Source of the DNA: JBFWRK01 sp050248955
Lineage (GTDB): Bacteria; Actinomycetota; Acidimicrobiia; Acidimicrobiales; Ilumatobacteraceae
Assembly (NCBI GenBank): GCA_050248955.1
Contig: JBFWRK010000004.1
Span: 1-64,000, forward strand
DNA: 64,000 bases
Reading direction: 5' to 3'
Part shown: piece by piece, positions 51,300 to 60,054 of the stretch
Layout: each line of letters starts with the position of its first letter
How positions within the stretch are numbered: position 1 is the stretch's first letter
Position numbers and translations under genes: made by a program
The notes under the pieces: model-generated
Told to the model about the DNA's origin: nothing
The model's database searches: none
What the model saw: only the letters and a program-made list of their open reading frames with translations

Positions 51300-51848
51300 A
51301 TGTCTCACACCGCTGTGCTCGCCGACTCCACCGAACGCTGGCGCTCCTCCACGTCCCGCGCCATCCACTCCTCGGCGCAATGCGGCAGTGAGTCCTTGCT
51401 CGGCGCGATCGCGAGTGGTCTCGCCTCCGTCGCCGTGCCGTGGGAGCTGGCGAACGGCGAGTCCGCCACCGAGCGCCAGTACGAGCTGCTGATCACCACC
51501 GAGGTGTACGACGCATGGCTGATCCACTGGCCGGTGGGCACCGGCCTCGACCACCATGACCACGGTGAATCCGCCGGTGCCTTCGCGGTCGTCGCCGGCA
51601 CGCTCGACGAGGGCGTCGTCGACGGCGGTACGACCGTCACGACGCGCGTCGACGCCGGCGAGTCGGTCGTCTTCGGCGGCGGTCACGTCCATGCGGTCGT
51701 CAACCGCGGCGAGGTCGCCGCCACGAGCGTGCACGTGTACTCACCGCCGCTCGCATCGATGGGGTACTACCGGCAGGACATCGACGGCCGGCTCGTCGCG
51801 GAGCGCTTCGAAGCCGCCGGATCGTGGAGCGTGACGCCGACGCGATGA
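51300..51848 (+). CDS. Cysteine dioxygenase-like cupin
   Basis: 182 aa. Cysteine dioxygenase type I family: LIHWPVGTGLDHHDHGESAGAFAVVAGTL near 74-102 carries the three-His iron site start (His-x-His) and GGGHVHAVVNRGEVAATSVHVYSPPL near 125-150 the third His and the conserved tyrosine region. It should oxidise cysteine or another thiol to a sulfinate. Strong candidate for repression through the overlapping inverted repeat. Confidence 0.85.
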   Translation: MSHTAVLADSTERWRSSTSRAIHSSAQCGSESLLGAIASGLASVAVPWELANGESATERQYELLITTEVYDAWLIHWPVGTGLDHHDHGESAGAFAVVAGTLDEGVVDGGTTVTTRVDAGESVVFGGGHVHAVVNRGEVAATSVHVYSPPLASMGYYRQDIDGRLVAERFEAAGSWSVTPTR

Positions 51849-51905
51849 CTGATGTCCGCCTGCGCTGGTGATTCCGCAACCGCGAGCGCCTCCGTGCGGC
51901 GGTGG

Positions 51906-53240
51906 TCAGCCGGAGCAGTCCAGCGACAGTGCCACGACGAGCCGCTCGACGATGTCGGTCCAGCGGTATCGGAGCGCCGTTTCGTACGCCGCCGCTCGGA
52001 GCGACTCGGCGCGGCCGTGCCGCTGCCGGAGCCAATCGAGGTTGCGCACGATCTCGCCGGCGTCATCGCTGTCCAGGGCGAAGCCGTTGTGGAACGGGAT
52101 GACGTAGTCCTCCCCCGTCGCGCCGGCGATGACGATCGCGCTGGCAGCCATCGCCTCGATGCCGACGAGTCCGAACGGCTCGAAGCCGCTGTTCGCGAGC
52201 ACGACGTCCGACGCGCCGTACAACGTCCGGAGCTCGGTGCCCGCGACCGGGAAGGCGAGCTCGACGATGCCGCCGTCGCGCCCTGCCGCGGCGATCGTCG
52301 TCGCCAGATCGGCGGACGGGTCTTCCCGATGAGCGACGTGCCACGGCAGCCCGAGCCGGTCGGCGTGGGCGCGGAGGTCGCGATGATGCGCCGATGCCGC
52401 AGCGTTGCCGTTCCAACCTCGGGCGAGGAGCGCGGCGTGCTCGCCACGATCGCGGAGGCGGGCGAGCGCGTCGATCGCCATCATCCACCGCTTGTCCGGA
52501 TCCCACCGGCCGATCTTCGCGAGCAGCAACATGCCGGGAAGGACAGCGCGCAACGCGTCGAGCTCGGCCTTCGGCGCCCGCCGGAGCAGCGACTCCGGGA
52601 TGCCGTTCGGCACCACGAGCGGGTTCACGCCGTACTGCCACATGAGGTGCTTCATCGCCCGTGAGATGGTGACGAGGGTTGCCGAACGGGCGAGCCGGGA
52701 GAAGTCGATGCGTTCGAACCCGAAGCGGTTGTTCGCCGTCCAGACGAGCCGTGCCGCGCTCCGCAGACCGCGGCGCACGAGCTCGTCGTGCAGCGCGATG
52801 AGCGGCCACGCGGTGTGCCAGTCCTCGGCGAGCACGACGGTGCGCCGGCCGCAGGCGTGGTCCTCCTCGATCACGCGGGCGAGGTGAGCCGGCCACCAGA
52901 CGCAGAGATCCTCGATCTTGCGCTCCTCTTCGTCATACACGCCTGCAGGCGCTGACGCCGAGATCGCCTGGCACCAGCGATGGAGGGTGACGCCGTCGCG
53001 CTGCTCGACACCGGGCAGCGCCGGATCGCCGACGAAGTAGAGGTCCACGATCGCGCCGGCCTGGGCCAGGGCGTGGGAGAGCGTCGTGACCCTGACCGCG
53101 AGGCCACCGGCCGACGAGTAGCGATCGGGCCCTTCGAAGCTCAGGTGCACGAACCGCGTCGAGGAGAAGTCCGGCCTTCGATGCGCACGCCGATCCGCAG
53201 GTCGCTCCATGGTCGGACGTTCGGCGAGTTCGGTCGGCAT
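51906..53240 (-). CDS. Family-4-type (GT-B) glycosyltransferase
   Basis: 444 aa. The N-terminal domain has the SSAGGLAVRVTTLSHALAQAG loop of starch-synthase-like GT4/GT5 enzymes (residues ~42-62). LLLAKIGRWDPDKRWMMAIDALARL starts the donor domain near 235, and NSGFEPFGLVGIEAMAAS near 358 is the E-x7-E motif. Cytoplasmic; donor and acceptor unknown. ATG at 53238-53240. Single gene convergent with the cupin gene. Confidence 0.9.
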   Translation of the reverse strand: MPTELAERPTMERPADRRAHRRPDFSSTRFVHLSFEGPDRYSSAGGLAVRVTTLSHALAQAGAIVDLYFVGDPALPGVEQRDGVTLHRWCQAISASAPAGVYDEEERKIEDLCVWWPAHLARVIEEDHACGRRTVVLAEDWHTAWPLIALHDELVRRGLRSAARLVWTANNRFGFERIDFSRLARSATLVTISRAMKHLMWQYGVNPLVVPNGIPESLLRRAPKAELDALRAVLPGMLLLAKIGRWDPDKRWMMAIDALARLRDRGEHAALLARGWNGNAAASAHHRDLRAHADRLGLPWHVAHREDPSADLATTIAAAGRDGGIVELAFPVAGTELRTLYGASDVVLANSGFEPFGLVGIEAMAASAIVIAGATGEDYVIPFHNGFALDSDDAGEIVRNLDWLRQRHGRAESLRAAAYETALRYRWTDIVERLVVALSLDCSG

Positions 53241-53341
53241 GATCCTTCTGTCTGCAGGTCGTGTCCGTCTCGCTGGCGTCGGACGTTCCCGATGGTCCGG
53301 GTCATGCTCCGTTTCGCCACCAGGGTGCGCTCGTGGACCTG

Positions 53342-53662
53342 TCAGTCGCTCCGGCGGGCGATGTCCTCATAGCCGGGCTGGTCGCGGTGGTCGTCGTCGC
53401 CGAGCTCGGCGAGCCCTGGCTCGAGGATGTCGCCCTGCCGATGGTGGACACTGAGGTCGTCGACCACGCAGTCGACCCCGTCGAGCTCGGACCAGGTCTC
53501 GACCAGAAGGGCTGCCTGCTCCTCGGACTCACAGAGCTCCTGGTGCACGAGCTCACCGTGGCGGAACACGCGGACCTCGATCGTCGGCGCTTCGTCCCGC
53601 TCGTCGAACACCGGTGCACTCGATGGCACGGGACCAAGAGGTTCTTGTGGTGTCGGCTGCAT
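53342..53662 (-). CDS. Small acidic protein, unknown
   Basis: 106 aa. A Pro-rich N-terminus is followed by a compact alpha/beta segment IEVRVFRHGELVHQELCESEEQAALLVETWSELDGVDCVVDDLS (residues 28-71) and an acidic tail. Family not recognised. The ATG (53660-53662) is preceded in frame by a stop three codons upstream. It may be co-transcribed with the upstream hydrolase, 88 nt away. Confidence 0.55.
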   Translation of the reverse strand: MQPTPQEPLGPVPSSAPVFDERDEAPTIEVRVFRHGELVHQELCESEEQAALLVETWSELDGVDCVVDDLSVHHRQGDILEPGLAELGDDDHRDQPGYEDIARRSD

Positions 53663-53749
53663 GGCTCAACTCCAATTGGTCGGTCACCCTCAGGGTGCGG
53701 CCGGCCCCGCACTCGTGGCAAGGGCAGAAGGTCACTCAGGGCCGAGCGC

Positions 53750-54649
53750 TCAGCGACCTGCGCGCAGGATCTCCTGGAGTGGAGCGACCCCGCCGGTGCT
53801 CGCTTGCGTCGTCGCCAGGAAGTCGGTGAGCACGGCGAGGAACTGCTTCGGAGCCTCGGTGTGGGGGAAGTGACCCACACCCGGCAGGATCTCGAGCCTG
53901 CTCCCAGGGACCGCCGCGTGGGCGGCGTACGCATGCGTGACCGGAATGATCTGGTCCCGCTCCCCCCAGATGATCATCGTCGGGATGTGGGCGGCGAGAT
54001 ACAGCCGGTCGAGGGCGGTCACGGTCTGGCCACCCGGATCGATGACCGTTCGCATCGTGCGGACGAACGCCTTGCGATTCTCGGCGCCGGCGAGCGAGCT
54101 GTACGCCCGCCACATCTCGCCGAGGCGGGGTGCGTCGAGCCCCCGCCGGTGGAGGAACCTGCTGACGTCGCTCCCCCGGTCGGCGAACCACCGCGGGAAG
54201 AGGACGGGCATCGTCTGCTCTGCCAGGGGCAACGTCAAGATGCGCAGCAGCCAGCTGACCTCACGGCCGAGGCCGCCGCTACCGACCAGGACGAGGCGGT
54301 CGCACATCTCGGGATGCTGGTAGGCGAGCTGCATCGCCACACCGCCGCCGAAGGAGTGCCCGACGATGGTCGCACTCGGTACGCCGAGCGTCACGAGCAG
54401 GTCGCGGAGGCCGCTCGCGTGTGCGCCGAGGGAGTAGTCGCCCATCGGCTTGGCGGACTCGCCGTGACCGAGGAGGTCGGGCGCGATCACGTCGTGCGTC
54501 CGGGCGAGGCCCGGCATGACGTCCTTCCACGTCCGCGAGCTGCCGGCGAGTCCGTGGATGAGCACCACGGCGTCACCGGTGCCTGCCCGGCGATACGCGA
54601 CCGAATGGCCGTGGATCAAGACCTCATGAAGTGCGACACGTTTGCTCAC
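53750..54649 (-). CDS. Alpha/beta hydrolase
   Basis: 299 aa. VVLIHGLAGSSRTW (oxyanion loop near 30), APDLLGHGESAKP, nucleophile elbow VGHSFGGGVAMQLAY (Ser near 98), acid in WGERDQIIP near 230 and catalytic His in PGVGHFPHTE near 258. Epoxide hydrolase/C-C hydrolase-type family; substrate unknown. The start is GTG 54649. Confidence 0.92.
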   Translation of the reverse strand: MSKRVALHEVLIHGHSVAYRRAGTGDAVVLIHGLAGSSRTWKDVMPGLARTHDVIAPDLLGHGESAKPMGDYSLGAHASGLRDLLVTLGVPSATIVGHSFGGGVAMQLAYQHPEMCDRLVLVGSGGLGREVSWLLRILTLPLAEQTMPVLFPRWFADRGSDVSRFLHRRGLDAPRLGEMWRAYSSLAGAENRKAFVRTMRTVIDPGGQTVTALDRLYLAAHIPTMIIWGERDQIIPVTHAYAAHAAVPGSRLEILPGVGHFPHTEAPKQFLAVLTDFLATTQASTGGVAPLQEILRAGR

Positions 54650-54748
54650 GACACCACCGTGACACCGGATCCGACCGGATCACAGGGTCCATCGTCCCAA
54701 CGTGCAGCGACACGGCAGCGAGCCGGTGGCAGCGGCGTCGTCAGCCGC

Positions 54749-55375
54749 TCAGGCTCCGGCTCGACGATCTCGCTCCCGTGGCGCGAACGCGGCATCCACC
54801 GCGTCGAGGACCCTGGCAGCGATCGCTTCGACATCGCCCGTGCCGTCGACGCGCACGAGCATCCCGCGTTCCTCGTAGCGCGCGAGGATCGGCCGGCTCT
54901 CCTCCGCCCACACGACGAGCCGGTGGGAGATCACCGAGGGCGTGTCGTCGACGCGATCCTCGACGCGGGCCCGATCCAGCAGCCGCGATCGGAGCTCCTC
55001 CTCGGGCGCTTCGAGGGCGATCACGAGCGCGGCATGCGAATCGTGGCTCTCGAGCAGCGGCGCGAGGGCGGCGGCCTGCGCCTCGGTCCGCGGTGCGCCG
55101 TCGAGGATCCATCCGTCACGAGCTGCTGCGCTCTGGAGCGCTTCCCGCAACACCGTCGCGATGTCGGCGTCGGCAACGAGCTCACCCGCTGCGACAGCAC
55201 CGTCGACCCGTTCACCGAGCGGGCTCCCGGCGACGATCTCGGCGCGCAGGAGCGCGCCGACCGAGATGTGCGGAACGCCCAGGCGGGCGGCCAGCAGCCG
55301 TGCCTGAGTGCCCTTGCCGGAGCCCGGAGGACCGATGATCACGATCTTCAGCGAGCGGTTGCCGGAGGTGCTCAT
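54749..55375 (-). CDS. Adenylate kinase-like nucleoside monophosphate kinase
   Basis: 208 aa. P-loop GPPGSGKGTQARLL near 15, NMP-binding HISVGALLRAEI, WILDGAPRT and the short-lid segment DRARVEDRVDDTPSVISHRL near 150. The short lid without Cys ligands is normal for actinobacterial Adk, but Adk is usually encoded within the ribosomal-protein cluster beside secY. Here it stands alone between hydrolases, so this may be a second copy or a related NMP kinase. Confidence 0.88.
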   Translation of the reverse strand: MSTSGNRSLKIVIIGPPGSGKGTQARLLAARLGVPHISVGALLRAEIVAGSPLGERVDGAVAAGELVADADIATVLREALQSAAARDGWILDGAPRTEAQAAALAPLLESHDSHAALVIALEAPEEELRSRLLDRARVEDRVDDTPSVISHRLVVWAEESRPILARYEERGMLVRVDGTGDVEAIAARVLDAVDAAFAPRERDRRAGA

Positions 55376-55513
55376 CGGCGCGCCGTGCGGCGAGCGGGGT
55401 CGCGTCGAGGTCGGGGTCGAGGTCGCATGGTGGCCCGAGCTTACGAGGCGCTCGGCAGGCGGTGACCGCCGGGACCTCATCGATTCATCACAGTGCTCGA
55501 TGAAGATGGCGCG

Positions 55514-56638
55514 ATGCAGATACCGATCATCGTGTTCCGAGCACCGGCTGGACTGCGCGCGTGCGCCCTCGGACTCGCCCTCCTGCTGCCGCTGTCGGCG
55601 TGCGGCTCGGACTCGGGGTCGACCTCCACGCCGACGACGGTCGCCACGACCGTCGCCACCACGACGGCGACGACCTCGGCAACCACCGGCACGACGATCC
55701 CGGTCGCGACGACCGAAGCCGCGACGACCACAACAGATGCGACGACCACGTCAGCCACGACCACGTCCGGCACGGTGGCGATCACGGCGCCGGTGGATGC
55801 CGTCGGCACCGTCACTCACGGCACGCTCGAGCTCGACGGTGGCCGGCGCACGTACCGGTTGTACGTGCCCAGCGCGCTGCCCGCTGGACCTGTGCCGCTG
55901 TTCGTTGGCCTCCACGGTGGCACCGGTTGGGACGATCAGTTCGCGACGACGAACCACATCGAGCGGCTGGCCGAGAGCAACGGCTTCATCGTGGTGCATC
56001 CCGACGGCGTGCAGGCCGCCGGTGGGCCGGGCGGGGTCTGGAACGCAGGCTTGTGCTGCGCGAGAGCGGTGCGCGAGGACGTCGATGACGTCAGCTTCGT
56101 GAACACGCTGCTCGACCAGCTGATGATCGACCACGCGATCGACCCGAACCGGGTGTTCGCGTTCGGTCACTCCAACGGGGGGATGATGAGCTACCGGTTG
56201 GCGTGCGAGCTCGGTGACCGGATCGTCGGCATCGGCGTGGTGGCAGCGACACTCGCTGTCGACGACTGCGATCTGGCTGAGCCGGTGTCGATCATCCACG
56301 TGCACGGCACGGCCGACACGAACGTCCCGATCGCGGGAGGAAGGGGCGCGGACTCGCTCGTCGGCATCGACTTCCCAGCGCCGATGGCCGGGTTCGAGAC
56401 GCTCGCGGCACTCGACGGTTGCTCCGCTCCCGTCGTGGTGACGACGGGCGACGTCACGACCGACCGTCGCGAGCCCTGCGCAGCGGGAACCGCGGCGATG
56501 TTCGTCACCATCGCCTCCGCCAATCACGCGTGGCCGGGTGGGACGCCGATCATCGCTCCGGCTGTCGGCGCGGGCTACCCGGACTACGACGCGACGGCAG
56601 AGATCGTGACGTTCCTGCTCGGACATCCACGGCCGTGA
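55514..56638 (+). CDS. LpqC/PHB depolymerase-like esterase lipoprotein
   Basis: 374 aa. Signal peptide ending in lipobox LLPLSACGS (Cys near 30), then ~65 residues of Thr/Ala repeats as a stalk. Esterase domain: FVGLHGGTGWDDQ, VVHPDGVQ, nucleophile elbow FAFGHSNGGMMSYRLACEL, HVHGTADTNVP (acid region) and ANHAWPGG (His). Matches polyhydroxybutyrate-depolymerase/feruloyl-esterase family. ATG 55514 is chosen because it directly precedes the signal peptide; GTG 55493 is an alternative. Confidence 0.87.
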   Translation: MQIPIIVFRAPAGLRACALGLALLLPLSACGSDSGSTSTPTTVATTVATTTATTSATTGTTIPVATTEAATTTTDATTTSATTTSGTVAITAPVDAVGTVTHGTLELDGGRRTYRLYVPSALPAGPVPLFVGLHGGTGWDDQFATTNHIERLAESNGFIVVHPDGVQAAGGPGGVWNAGLCCARAVREDVDDVSFVNTLLDQLMIDHAIDPNRVFAFGHSNGGMMSYRLACELGDRIVGIGVVAATLAVDDCDLAEPVSIIHVHGTADTNVPIAGGRGADSLVGIDFPAPMAGFETLAALDGCSAPVVVTTGDVTTDRREPCAAGTAAMFVTIASANHAWPGGTPIIAPAVGAGYPDYDATAEIVTFLLGHPRP

Positions 56639-56664
56639 CGCGAAGCCTTCGTCCCCGTGGGCGT

Positions 56665-57627
56665 TCAGGCGGTGCGCTGCGCGGTAGCGGGCGGTGGTTC
56701 GACCGCGATGGGCTCGACGACGATCATGTCGGGTCGGTGGCGGGTGGCGAACCAGCATCCGGCGAGCACGAGGGCGAAGCCGGCGAGCGTCGCCAGCGTG
56801 ATCACCTCGTCGAGCACGAGCGCTCCGACCGCGACCGCCACAGCCGGGTTGATGAACGTGATCAACGTGGCCCTGGCGGGACCCATCTCGGCGATCAGCT
56901 TGAAGAACACGACGAAGGCGATCGCGGTGCAGAGGAAGGCGAGGCCGAGCACCGCCGCCCACGCCGACGCCGGCGGCGAGTCGTCGGGACGGGCGATCCA
57001 CGCGAACGGCGCGTAGACGATCGCGACCGCTGACAACGACAAGGCGACCACGCCGAGATCGGGCACGTTGCCGAGACGCCTGGTGGCGATGAACGGCGCG
57101 GTTGCGTAGCCGACGCACACGAGCAGCACCTCGACGACGCTCCACCAGGGGACGCCGCTACCCCCGAGGTCGCTCGCGACGAGCAGCGTGACCCCGCCGA
57201 GGCCGAGGGCGATGCCGGCGAGCCGCTTCGGGTGCAGCGCGGAGCGGTCGCCGAGCGCGAACGCGGCGATTGCACCGAAGATCGGCACGCACGCGATCAG
57301 CAGCCCGGTGAGCCCCGACGGGAGGTGCTGCTCGGCGTTCGTGAGCAGCAGCCATGGCCCCGCCATCTCGAGCGCGGCGAACGCCAGCACCGGCTTCCAC
57401 TGCTTCAGTGCCGGACGCAGCGCATCGGCACGGGCGGCGACGAACACGATCGGCACAGCCGCGATGGACGTGCGCCCGAACACGACCACGGGCGGCGACA
57501 GGTGCTCGACGGCGACCTTGATGAACAGGTACGGAACACCCCAGATCGCGCCCATCAGCCCGAACAGGACCCAGCCTCGCCGGGAGACCGATCGCGGCAT
57601 CGCCCGAGATGCCGACAAGCTGCTCAC
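56665..57627 (-). CDS. EamA/DMT-family transporter
   Basis: 320 aa, ten predicted helices in two EamA repeats: WVLFGLMGAIWGVPYLFIKVAVEHL opens the first, LLVCVGYATAPFIATRRLG the second. Exporter of metabolites or amino acids; substrate unknown. GTG 57627 is favoured because a TAGGTT -10 box ends 8 nt upstream; ATG 57600 is the alternative. Divergent from the MocR regulator across 48 nt, so that regulator may control it. Confidence 0.87.
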   Translation of the reverse strand: MSSLSASRAMPRSVSRRGWVLFGLMGAIWGVPYLFIKVAVEHLSPPVVVFGRTSIAAVPIVFVAARADALRPALKQWKPVLAFAALEMAGPWLLLTNAEQHLPSGLTGLLIACVPIFGAIAAFALGDRSALHPKRLAGIALGLGGVTLLVASDLGGSGVPWWSVVEVLLVCVGYATAPFIATRRLGNVPDLGVVALSLSAVAIVYAPFAWIARPDDSPPASAWAAVLGLAFLCTAIAFVVFFKLIAEMGPARATLITFINPAVAVAVGALVLDEVITLATLAGFALVLAGCWFATRHRPDMIVVEPIAVEPPPATAQRTA

Positions 57628-57651
57628 GGAGCGCCAACCTACGTGATGACT

Positions 57652-57669
57652 GGTCCGTTGGTAAGGTCC
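57652..57669. promoter_or_regulatory. GGTCC direct repeats at the EamA/MocR divergent promoter
   Basis: GGTCC occurs at 57652-57656 and 57665-57669, 13 nt apart start to start. The second overlaps the -10 box TAAGGT (57662-57667) of the regulator gene. MocR/PdxR-type regulators commonly bind direct repeats. TTGG-N6-CCAA (57658-57671) is an overlapping inverted repeat. Confidence 0.4.
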
Positions 57670-57675
57670 AATTCG

Positions 57676-59106
57676 ATGGCTGTCCAGTGGACCGGTTCGG
57701 GTCCTGACGTGCTGCTCCACCTCGACCGCTCCGATGCGGCGCCGCTCGGAGCACAACTGCAGCGAGAGCTGCGCGATGCGATCCAACGGGGCCGCGTCGC
57801 GGTCGGCGAGCGGCTCCCGTCCTCGCGACAGCTCGCCCGCGAGCTCGGCGTTTCGCGGGGGCTCGTCGTGGACAGCTACAGCCAGCTCGGATCCGAAGGG
57901 TTCCTGGCGACGCGAGCAGGATCGGGGACCACCGTGGCGATCGGCGCGATCGTCCTCCCGGCACGTCAGCGACCGAGGTTGTCGCCGGCGTCCGTCCAGA
58001 TCGATTTCTCCTACGGCGAGCCGGACCTCCATCGCTTTCCGATGAAGGACTGGCTGTGGTCCCTCGACGCTGCGTCGCGAACAGTGCCGGTCGCATCGCT
58101 CGGCTACAGCGATCCTCGTGGTGTAGCGGAGGCGCGCACCGTGCTCGCCTCCTACGTCCGGCGGGTGCGCGGCAGTCTCGCCGATCCCGAGTCGATCGTG
58201 GTCACCGCCGGCTACTCGCAGGGCCTCAACCTCGTCTTGCAGGTGCTCGCTCGCCGCGGAGCCCGGCACATCGCCGTCGAAGACCCTGGGGACGACCGCA
58301 ACGTTGCTTCGGTCCGACGGGCGGGGATGGAACCGGTCCCGATACCGGTCGACGGGCACGGCCTCGATGTCGGCGCGCTCGCGGCATCGCCCGCCTCCGC
58401 GGTGGTCGTCACGCCGGCTCATCAGTGTCCGACCGGGGTCGCGCTGGCACCCGAACGACGCCACCTGCTCGTGCACTGGGCCACGCGCAGCGGGGGCGTG
58501 ATCATCGAGGACGACTACGACGCGGAGTTCCGTTACGACCGCCAACCCGTCGGGTCCCTGCACGGTCTCGCCCCCGCACACGTCGTCGCCCTCGGCACCG
58601 TGAGCAAGTCGCTCGCACCGTTCCTCCGCCTGGGCTGGATGCTGTGTCCACCCGACCTCGTCGATGCGCTCGCCGCGGAGAAGGAAGCCTGCGATCGCGC
58701 AGCACCAGCGCTCGACCAGGTGGCGCTCGCCGAGTTGATGCGTTCCGGCCGCTACGACCGGCACATCCGGCGGATGAGGGCCGTGTACACGAGCCGCCGC
58801 CAACAGCTCATCGACTCGTTGCGCACGCACGCCCCGGACATCGTCGTCAGCGGTCTCGAGGCAGGCCTCCATGCGGTCGCCCACCTCCCAAACGACGTCG
58901 CCGAAGCGGACGTCATCGCCGCCGCGCGAGATCGCTCCGTCGCCGTCTACGGCATGAGCTCGTACCGGTTCGACAGGAACGATCGGCCGCCGGCTCTCGT
59001 ACTGGGCTTCGGCAACCTGACCGAAGCCAACATCGAACGCGGCGTCGCCGAGCTGGCAGCGGGCATCGAGGAGGTGCTCGGTGAGCCGATCCGGCGTCGT
59101 GCGTGA
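57676..59106 (+). CDS. MocR/PdxR-family regulator (GntR HTH + aminotransferase-like domain)
   Basis: 476 aa. N-terminal GntR winged helix (residues ~15-80; LREAIQRGRVAVGERLPSSRQLARELGVSR-like segment), then a fold-type I PLP domain: YSQGLNLVLQVLARRG, DDYDAEFRYDR and the PLP-lysine in GTVSKSLAPFLRLGW near 320. Senses PLP or an amino-acid adduct. ATG 57676 lies 8 nt after a TAAGGT -10 box (leaderless). Divergent from the EamA transporter. Confidence 0.92.
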   Translation: MAVQWTGSGPDVLLHLDRSDAAPLGAQLQRELRDAIQRGRVAVGERLPSSRQLARELGVSRGLVVDSYSQLGSEGFLATRAGSGTTVAIGAIVLPARQRPRLSPASVQIDFSYGEPDLHRFPMKDWLWSLDAASRTVPVASLGYSDPRGVAEARTVLASYVRRVRGSLADPESIVVTAGYSQGLNLVLQVLARRGARHIAVEDPGDDRNVASVRRAGMEPVPIPVDGHGLDVGALAASPASAVVVTPAHQCPTGVALAPERRHLLVHWATRSGGVIIEDDYDAEFRYDRQPVGSLHGLAPAHVVALGTVSKSLAPFLRLGWMLCPPDLVDALAAEKEACDRAAPALDQVALAELMRSGRYDRHIRRMRAVYTSRRQQLIDSLRTHAPDIVVSGLEAGLHAVAHLPNDVAEADVIAAARDRSVAVYGMSSYRFDRNDRPPALVLGFGNLTEANIERGVAELAAGIEEVLGEPIRRRA

Positions 59107-59615
59107 CGCATCCGACCGCGACCTCCTGCCGTGGCTGCTGGAGGGAGACCCGGCGGTGCGCTGGCAGGTGCTGCGCGATCTCATGGGTGCCAGTCCCGAG
59201 CGGGTGATGGCGGAGCGCACCAGGCTGTCGACCGAAGGGTGGGGCGCACGACTCCTCGATGCGCAGGACTCGGATGGCTGTTGGGCAGGTGCCCTGTACA
59301 GCCCGAAGTGGACGTCGACCACCTACACCCTGCTGTTGCTGGAACGCCTCGGCTTTCTGCGCCACGACCCCCGCGCCTTGGCGGCATGCCGGCGACTGTG
59401 GAGTCCGCGCGCTGGTTCGGAGGTGGTCTCAATCTCGCCAAGTCCTCGAGGACGCCGTCGAAGCGATCCGGAGCGCCCGGCGGGCCGACGGCACGTGGCA
59501 GACGTATCGCCCCTACCCCGGCCGACAATGGTTCCGGATGGAGTCGCCGGGCCCGAGCCGCTGGTCGACCCTTCGCAGCCTTCGCATGCTCGACTGGTGG
59601 GACCAACCGGTCTGA
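59081..59615 (+). pseudogene. Frameshifted squalene-cyclase/prenyltransferase-like remnant
   Basis: GTG 59081 (GAGGAGG upstream, overlapping the MocR 3' end by 26 nt) opens a clear alpha-toroid-type sequence, WLLEGDPAVRWQVLRDLMG to LLLERLGFLRHDPRALAAC, to about 59400. Continuity then moves to a second frame (SARWFGGGLNLAKS, ~59405-59445) and a third (LEDAVEAIRSARRADGTWQTYRPYPGRQW to a stop at 59615). The middle of the domain is missing. I read this as two frame changes plus an internal deletion; at least 100 residues are absent compared with intact relatives. Confidence 0.8.
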
Positions 59616-59669
59616 CGAAGCGACCCACGGGCCAGTTGCGGCGCGATGCCGGGCAACGAACGCCCCGGA

Positions 59670-59987
59670 TCAGTCGCTGGCGGGGAGCGCCTTGGCTTCC
59701 TTCGGATGGAGCACCTCGCCGCCGAGCGCCGGAACGCCCGAGCCGGGCTTCGTGCACAGCAGCTCGATCGTCTCGGCATCGTCGACGTAGCGCTTGCCCA
59801 TCGCCGCACCACCGTCGTGGCCCTCGACGACGGGGGCCGCCGCGCCGTTGCGCTCCGCTGCGCTGGACACCGGCGGCACGCCGCCGATGGTGATGTCGAC
59901 CTCGCCACCCGGCGCTCTGACGGCGATCATCTCGGTCGTGCAGACGGCGCTGAACAGGCGGGCGCCGGGCTTGATGGTCATCGACAT
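59670..59987 (-). CDS. Small conserved actinobacterial protein, unknown
   Basis: 105 aa. TIKPGARLFSAVCTTEMIAVRAPGGEVDITIGGVPPV at the N-terminus and GKRYVDDAETIELLCTKPGSGVPALGGEVLHPKEAKALP at the C-terminus; two single Cys (CTT and CTK) hint at a two-Cys metal or redox site. I recall similar proteins in mycobacterial fatty-acid loci, but no function. AAGGAG lies 6 nt before the ATG. Divergent from the DUF2889 gene across an operator. Confidence 0.75.
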   Translation of the reverse strand: MSMTIKPGARLFSAVCTTEMIAVRAPGGEVDITIGGVPPVSSAAERNGAAAPVVEGHDGGAAMGKRYVDDAETIELLCTKPGSGVPALGGEVLHPKEAKALPASD

Positions 59988-60038
59988 GGGTAGCTCCTTG
60001 TAGAACGCGACGTTGTCATCGAACGCGACGCAATACTG

Positions 60039-60054
60039 TTGACGATGACGTCAA
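60039..60054. promoter_or_regulatory. Operator copy 1: TTGAC-GATGAC-GTCAA
   Basis: Perfect 5-bp inverted repeat with 6-nt spacer, overlapping the ATG (60045) of the DUF2889 gene. The -10 TACTGT (60034-60039) ends 5 nt before that ATG, so a bound repressor would cover the transcription start. It also lies 51 nt upstream of the divergent 105-aa gene. Confidence 0.75.

Noticed and set aside
53553..53735. Minus-strand frame starting with a zinc-ribbon-like CPCHECG string
   Set aside because: Only one partial Cys cluster, then it overlaps the start of the 106-aa gene in another frame with Arg-rich content; no ribosome site.
56665..59322. Reading the EamA gene as an 885-residue protein extending through the MocR gene
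   Set aside because: Only the last ~320 residues are membrane-protein-like; the rest is antisense to the MocR gene, and a GTG with a -10 box lies at 57627.
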